From positions 124,001 through 188,000 of the forward strand of contig CAVRFX010000021.1 in NCBI GenBank assembly GCA_963720645.1: a stretch of DNA of 64,000 nucleotides, in the 5' to 3' direction. Position numbers and translations under genes: made by a program. Below, piece by piece: positions 60,309 through 64,000 of the stretch (positions are counted from its first letter, which is position 1; the number at the start of each line of letters is the position of its first letter). The notes beneath the pieces were generated by a model. It saw only the letters and a program-made list of their open reading frames with translations. It searched no databases and was not told the origin of the DNA. Source of the stretch: RYN-230 sp963720645 (GTDB lineage Bacteria; Actinomycetota; Actinomycetes; Streptosporangiales; Streptosporangiaceae).

Positions 60309-60366
60309 CGTTCGTGATCAACCGATTGGTGTTGCCAGGACAACACCAATCGGTTGATCACGAACG
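60309..60366. terminator. 26-bp perfect hairpin, loop CCAGGA
   Basis: Left arm 60309-60334 pairs without mismatch to 60341-60366; the arm core is GATCAACCGATTGGTGTTG. The loop is CCAGGA, the same design as the 39175 hairpin (CCTGGA). It lies between the GNAT promoter side and the uricase 3' end. Confidence 0.75.
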
Positions 60367-60397
60367 CTGTGTGGGGGAGGCGGGGCTGAAGGGGCGG

Positions 60398-60612
60398 GTG
60401 TGGCGCGGCGGAGGAGCCTGGCGCGCGGCGGAGGAGCCGTGGCGCGCGGCGGAGGGCTCCATGGCGCTGCGGAGGGCCCGTGGCGCGGCGGTGCGGTGGA
60501 AGGCCGGGGCTGCGGAGGGCCCGTGGCGCGGCGGAGGGCTCCATGGTGCTGCGGAGGGCTCCATGACGCGGCGGAGGGCTCCATGACGCGGCGGAGGCGC
60601 GGGCGGAGGGCG
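60398..60612. repeat. degenerate 20-bp minisatellite
   Basis: About nine copies of a unit close to GCGGAGGGCTCCATGACGCG, the last two perfect. Both strands are open in several frames only because of the repeat, giving MEPSAAP-like strings. No coding gene; directly after the uricase 3' end. Confidence 0.75.
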
Positions 60613-60628
60613 GATCCGCGCCGCGGCG

Positions 60629-61591
60629 TCAGGTCCAGGCGGGGCCGGCGTCGGGGGCGTCGTCGGCCAGGACGGTGCCCTCGATCAGGCCGTAGGGCCG
60701 GTCTCCCGGGTGGTAGACCTCGTTGTCGTTGGGCAGCCCGAACGGGGCCAGGTCCACCAGGTAGTGGTGCTTGTTGGGCAGCACCAGCCGGACCTCGCAG
60801 ACGTCCGGGACGGCCTCGATGATCCGCTCACCGATCGCGTAGAGCGTCTGCTGCAGCGAGTAGCTGTAGGTCTCGCTGAACGCGGACAGGGTCGCCTCCC
60901 GGGCGACCTCGAACGCCGCGTCCCAGTCCATGCCCGGAGACCCGGGCCCGGAGCCCGGAGACCCGGGCCCGGAGCCCGCAGACCCGGGCCCGGAGCCGGC
61001 CACCCAGGCCGGAGCCGGTAGACCGGGCCCCGGTACCGCCACCAGGCACTGACCTGGGTGGCGAGCATCCGGTCCCGGGTCTCCTCCAGCGTCGTGTACT
61101 CATCGCGCGGGAACCCCCGGAACTCGGAGTTGGTGGTGTTCAGCAGGGTCAGGTCCTCGATCCCTGCCACCACGCTCACGCCGGACCCGCGGTCGCGGGT
61201 GACCCGGCAGGCCCGGGTCAGCTCCCCGGTCCGGGCGAACGAGTGTCCTGCTCTCGCCGACCGGCGCCCAGCCGTACTCCTCGATCGTCACCCGCGCCCG
61301 GGTGATCTGCGGCTGGGTCCCCGTGAAATGCGCGGCGAGTTCCATCCCGAACACCTCGGGCGGCACCGGCCCGAGCCGCTGCGCGAACGCGTACACGGTG
61401 TTCTTCTGCGTGTCGGTGGCCAGCACCGCGGAGTTGTCGCCGGTCAGGTGGGCGGCGGCCAGGTCGCCGGACAGGCTGGTGGACACGTTCCAGTCCCTGA
61501 TCAGGTCGCCGCCGCCGGGACCCGCGCCGCGGGCCACGCGCATCACCCGGACCTCGGCCTTGCCGTACCGGTTTGCTCCGAGCTGGACCAT
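60629..61591 (-). CDS. urate oxidase (uricase), frameshifted with repeat insertion
   Basis: ATG 61591: VQLGANRYGKAEVRVMRVAR, HLTGDNSAVLATDTQKNTVY (TDTQKN active-site motif), VTIEEYGW. After a break near 61245 the frame is SVVAGIEDLTLLNTTNSEFR (the LKTTxSxF position), EYTTLEETRDRMLATQVSAW, then a repeat-coded linker, then after a second break DWDAAFEVAREATLSAFSET, SLQQTLYAIGERIIEA, RLVLPNKHHYLVDLAPFGL. Between WRYRG and DWDAAF about 30-35 Gly/Pro/Ser residues coded by 21-bp repeats replace a normally short link. Uricase converts urate to 5-hydroxyisourate. It follows xanthine dehydrogenase by 20 nt. Confidence 0.85.
60933..60995. repeat. three 21-bp tandem units inside the uricase gene
   Basis: CCCGGAGACCCGGGCCCGGA plus G, at 60933, 60954 and 60975 (third copy one mismatch), with degenerate continuation to about 61035. 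Encodes GSGPGSP on the gene strand. Confidence 0.88.
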
Positions 61592-61611
61592 GGGCGCAGG
61601 CCTTTCTGTGG

Positions 61612-64000
61612 TTAGCCGTCATGCAGGGCGAGATACACCCGGTCGGGACTCATCGGCAGGTCGGTGATCCGGACCCCGGTCGCGTCGCGCACCGCGTTGG
61701 CCAGGGCCGGGGCCACCGGGTTGAACGGGGCCTCGCTCATCGACTTCGCGCCGAGCGGGCCGAGCGGGTCGGCGGTCCGGGCGAAGTACACCTCGGTGCG
61801 CGGCACGTCGGCCAGCACCGGGACGTGATACTCCCGCAACGTCCGGGTCGTCACCCGTCCCGTCCCGTCGATGTCGACGTGCTCGAACAAGGCCGCGCCG
61901 AGGGCCTGGACCACGCCGCCCTCGATCTGGCCGCGCAGCTGCACCGGGTTGATGACCGTGCCCGCGTCGGCGGCCTGCACGCTCTGCAGGATACGGATCT
62001 CGCCGGTCGCGGGCCGTACCGCGACCCGGAAGCCGTGCACGTTGAACGTGACCGAGCGGCCCCGGCCGTCGCACGTCCCCTCGGCCTCCATCAGCTTCGC
62101 GTCCGGCCTGCCGCCGGCCCGGAACCGGCGATCAGCCCGGCCAGCGTCCCGGCGGCCCGCAGCGTGGCCATCCCGGCCACGACGGTGCCGGTGGACCCGT
62201 ACGCCCCCGTGTCGTGCTCGACCTCGTCGGTGTCCGCGGACACGATCTCGATGTCGTCCACGCCGCAGCCCAGCGCGCCCGCGGCGAGCTGCCGGTGCAC
62301 GGTGGTGGTCCCGTTGCCGAACTCGGCCGTGCCGACCGAGAGCCGGTAGCCGCCGCCGCGGCGCTGCGCGATCCGCACGTGCGCCCGGTGGCCGCCGGGC
62401 GGCACGGTATCCAGCATGGCCACCGCGAGACCGGTCCCGGCCCGCCACCCGTCCCCCGCGGGCACCGGCAGCCCCCGCCCGCTGCCCAGCGCCGCCGACA
62501 CCAGGTCCAGGCACTCGGCCAGCCCGTAGGAGGCGATCTCCACGTCGTCGGGCTGGTCGCTGACCGACAGCAGCGCGTCGCCCGGGCGGACCACGTTCCG
62601 GCGCCGGACGGCGAGCGGGTCGAGGCCGAGGATGCGGGCCAGCTCGTCCAGGGCGGATTCCACCGCGAACACGGTCTGGGACAGGCCGTACCCGCGGAAC
62701 GCGCCGGCCGGGACCGTGTTCGTGTACGCGGCCCACGCGTCAGACCCGCTTGGCCGGGCAGCGGTACAGGCTGACCGCCTCGTTGCTGCTGTGGTGCAGC
62801 ACGCCGCCGGCGTGGTTGCCGTAGGCGCCGGTGTCCGCGACCGTGCGCAGCTGCAGCGCGGTCAGCGTGCCGTCGCGGCGGGCCCCCAGCCGGACCGTGA
62901 TCCGCATCGGGTGCCGGGTCGTGGCCGCGGTGAACTGCTCTTCCCGGGTGAACTCGAGCTGCACCGGCCGGCCGAGCCGCAGCACGGCCAGCGCGACCAC
63001 GTCCTCGGTGAGCATCTCCTGCTTGCCGCCGAACCCGCCGCCGACCCGCGCCGCGACCACCCGGACCTGGCTGCGCTCCAGCCCGAACAGCCCGCACAGC
63101 GCGTCGCGGGTCAGGAACGGGGTCTGCGAGCTGGTCCGCAGCACCAGCCGCCCGCCGTCCATCCAGCCGATCGTGGCGTGGGTCTCCAGGTGCACGTGCT
63201 GCACCCGCTGCACCCGGAACGTCTGCTCGTACGTGGTGGCCGCGGCCGCGAAACCTGCGGCTATGTCCCCGGTTCCGCCGTGAACTTCAGCCGCAACGTT
63301 CCGTTCCGGGTCATTCACGCCCGGCTGGGGCGCTATCCCGGGGTGCAGCACCGGCGCGCCGGGCGCCATGGCCTGGTCCGGGCCGAGGACGGCGGGCAGC
63401 ACGTCGTAGTCCACCCGGACCAGGGCCGCGGCCCGGCTGGCCGTGTCCGGGCGGTCGGCGACCACCGCCGCGACGCGCTGGCCGGCGAACCGCACGGTCC
63501 GGTCGAACAGCAGCGTGTCGCAGGCGTCGTCGCCCGGGTTGTGGTGGCGGGCGGTGGAGTAGCGTCCCGGCGGCGAGTCCGGGTAGCTGAACACCGCGGC
63601 CACCCCGGGCAGCGCCAGCGCGGCGCGCGGGTCGACCGAGCGGATCCGGGCGTGCGCGTGCGGGGAGCGCACCAGCTTCATGTGCAGCAGTCCCGGGATC
63701 GTGGTGTCCAGCGTGAACGCGGCCCGGCCGGTCACCACGTCCGGGCCGGCCGGAGCGGGCAGGCCCGCGCCGACGGGGTAACCGGGGCCAGCCGGCGGCC
63801 CCGGGGCCGCGGGCCGGGCCGGCACCACGGGGGACGGGGCGCTCGTTGCGGAGACAACCGGGCCGTCGCCGGCCCGCGGCAGGCCGGCCAGCGCGTCCGC
63901 GATGGAACCGTAGCCGGTACACCGGCAGATGTTGCCCTTGAACGCGCGGGGCAGGTCGGCCCGGTCCTCGCTGGTCAGCGCGGCCGCCGTCATGATCATC
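61612..64000 (-). CDS. xanthine dehydrogenase, fused 2Fe-2S and molybdopterin domains (frameshifted, partial)
   Basis: Runs off the right edge. The visible N-terminal end is the second half of a [2Fe-2S] domain (MIMTAAAL...FKGNICRCTGYGSIAD, cysteines CRC). A Pro-rich linker of about 45 residues leads into the Mo domain: TTIPGLLHMKLVRSPHAHAR, VAARVGGGFGGKQEM, then after a break near 62745 (RCPAKRV then DAWAAYTNTVPAG in the next frame) VFAVESALDELARILGLDPL and GTAEFGNGTT. After another break near 62115 come EIRILQSVQAADAG, NPVQLRGQIEGGV and SEAPFNPVAPALANAV. Breaks look like single-base errors. With uricase downstream it oxidises hypoxanthine/xanthine to urate; FAD subunit not seen in the window. 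Confidence 0.87.

Noticed and set aside
60398..60612. CRISPR array
   Set aside because: Units abut each other without spacers and no cas genes are present.

Overview
This window is high-GC DNA (roughly 70 percent G+C by eye) from an actinomycete-like bacterium. The evidence is GTG and TTG starts, 4-nt ATGA/GTGA/TTGA gene overlaps, an AfsR/SARP-type regulator, FtsX-type exporters, DUF488, and several TetR/NarL regulators. I see no rRNA, tRNA, CRISPR array, transposase or phage gene, so it reads as chromosomal accessory and metabolic DNA. Species cannot be assigned from the sequence alone.

Layout. 1-6890: end of a PQ-loop-like membrane protein, a P-loop kinase-like protein, a large SARP/NB-ARC/TPR regulator divergent from a small exported peptide gene (with repeat clusters between them), a small acidic protein and a dienelactone hydrolase. 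6918-10230: a TetR regulator with a lone MftD-like flavoenzyme, then a TauE/SafE exporter. 10284-18339: a two-permease, two-ATPase ABC exporter of the MacB/FtsX class. 18315-29528: a coherent amino-sugar locus with GH114, GH4, a sugar ABC importer, SIS isomerase, two PfkB kinases, class II aldolase and DeoR regulator. 29710-34798: an orphan MinD-like ATPase, a PLP deaminase facing a broken RidA, an SDR, and a secreted phosphoesterase.

34811-44871: peptide and amide breakdown and import (oligopeptidase B, S58 peptidase, HDAC-like amidohydrolase, Dpp-type ABC transporter). 45083-51743: signalling genes (Ser/Thr kinase, decayed SpoIIE phosphatase, TetR, VOC protein, histidine kinase and NarL regulator). 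51748-58060: nickel-pincer cofactor genes larC, larB, larE and larA, joined to an L-fucose-type oxidative pathway (aldo/keto reductase remnant, lactonase, SDR). 58092-60173: DUF488, a START-like protein, a ribbon-helix-helix-like protein and a GNAT. 60629-64000: uricase and xanthine dehydrogenase for purine breakdown, the latter running off the right edge.

Quality caution. At least ten genes carry one or more single-base frameshifts, mostly inside G/C runs, and the total lengths become multiples of three when one base is restored. This looks more like residual sequencing error than decay. Separate from that, four genes (SpoIIE phosphatase, M55 peptidase, aldo/keto reductase, GntR) survive only as end fragments, and RidA has an in-frame TGA. 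The two best leads for new biology are the SARP/TPR regulator paired with a candidate peptide pheromone, and the galactosamine-polymer utilisation locus.
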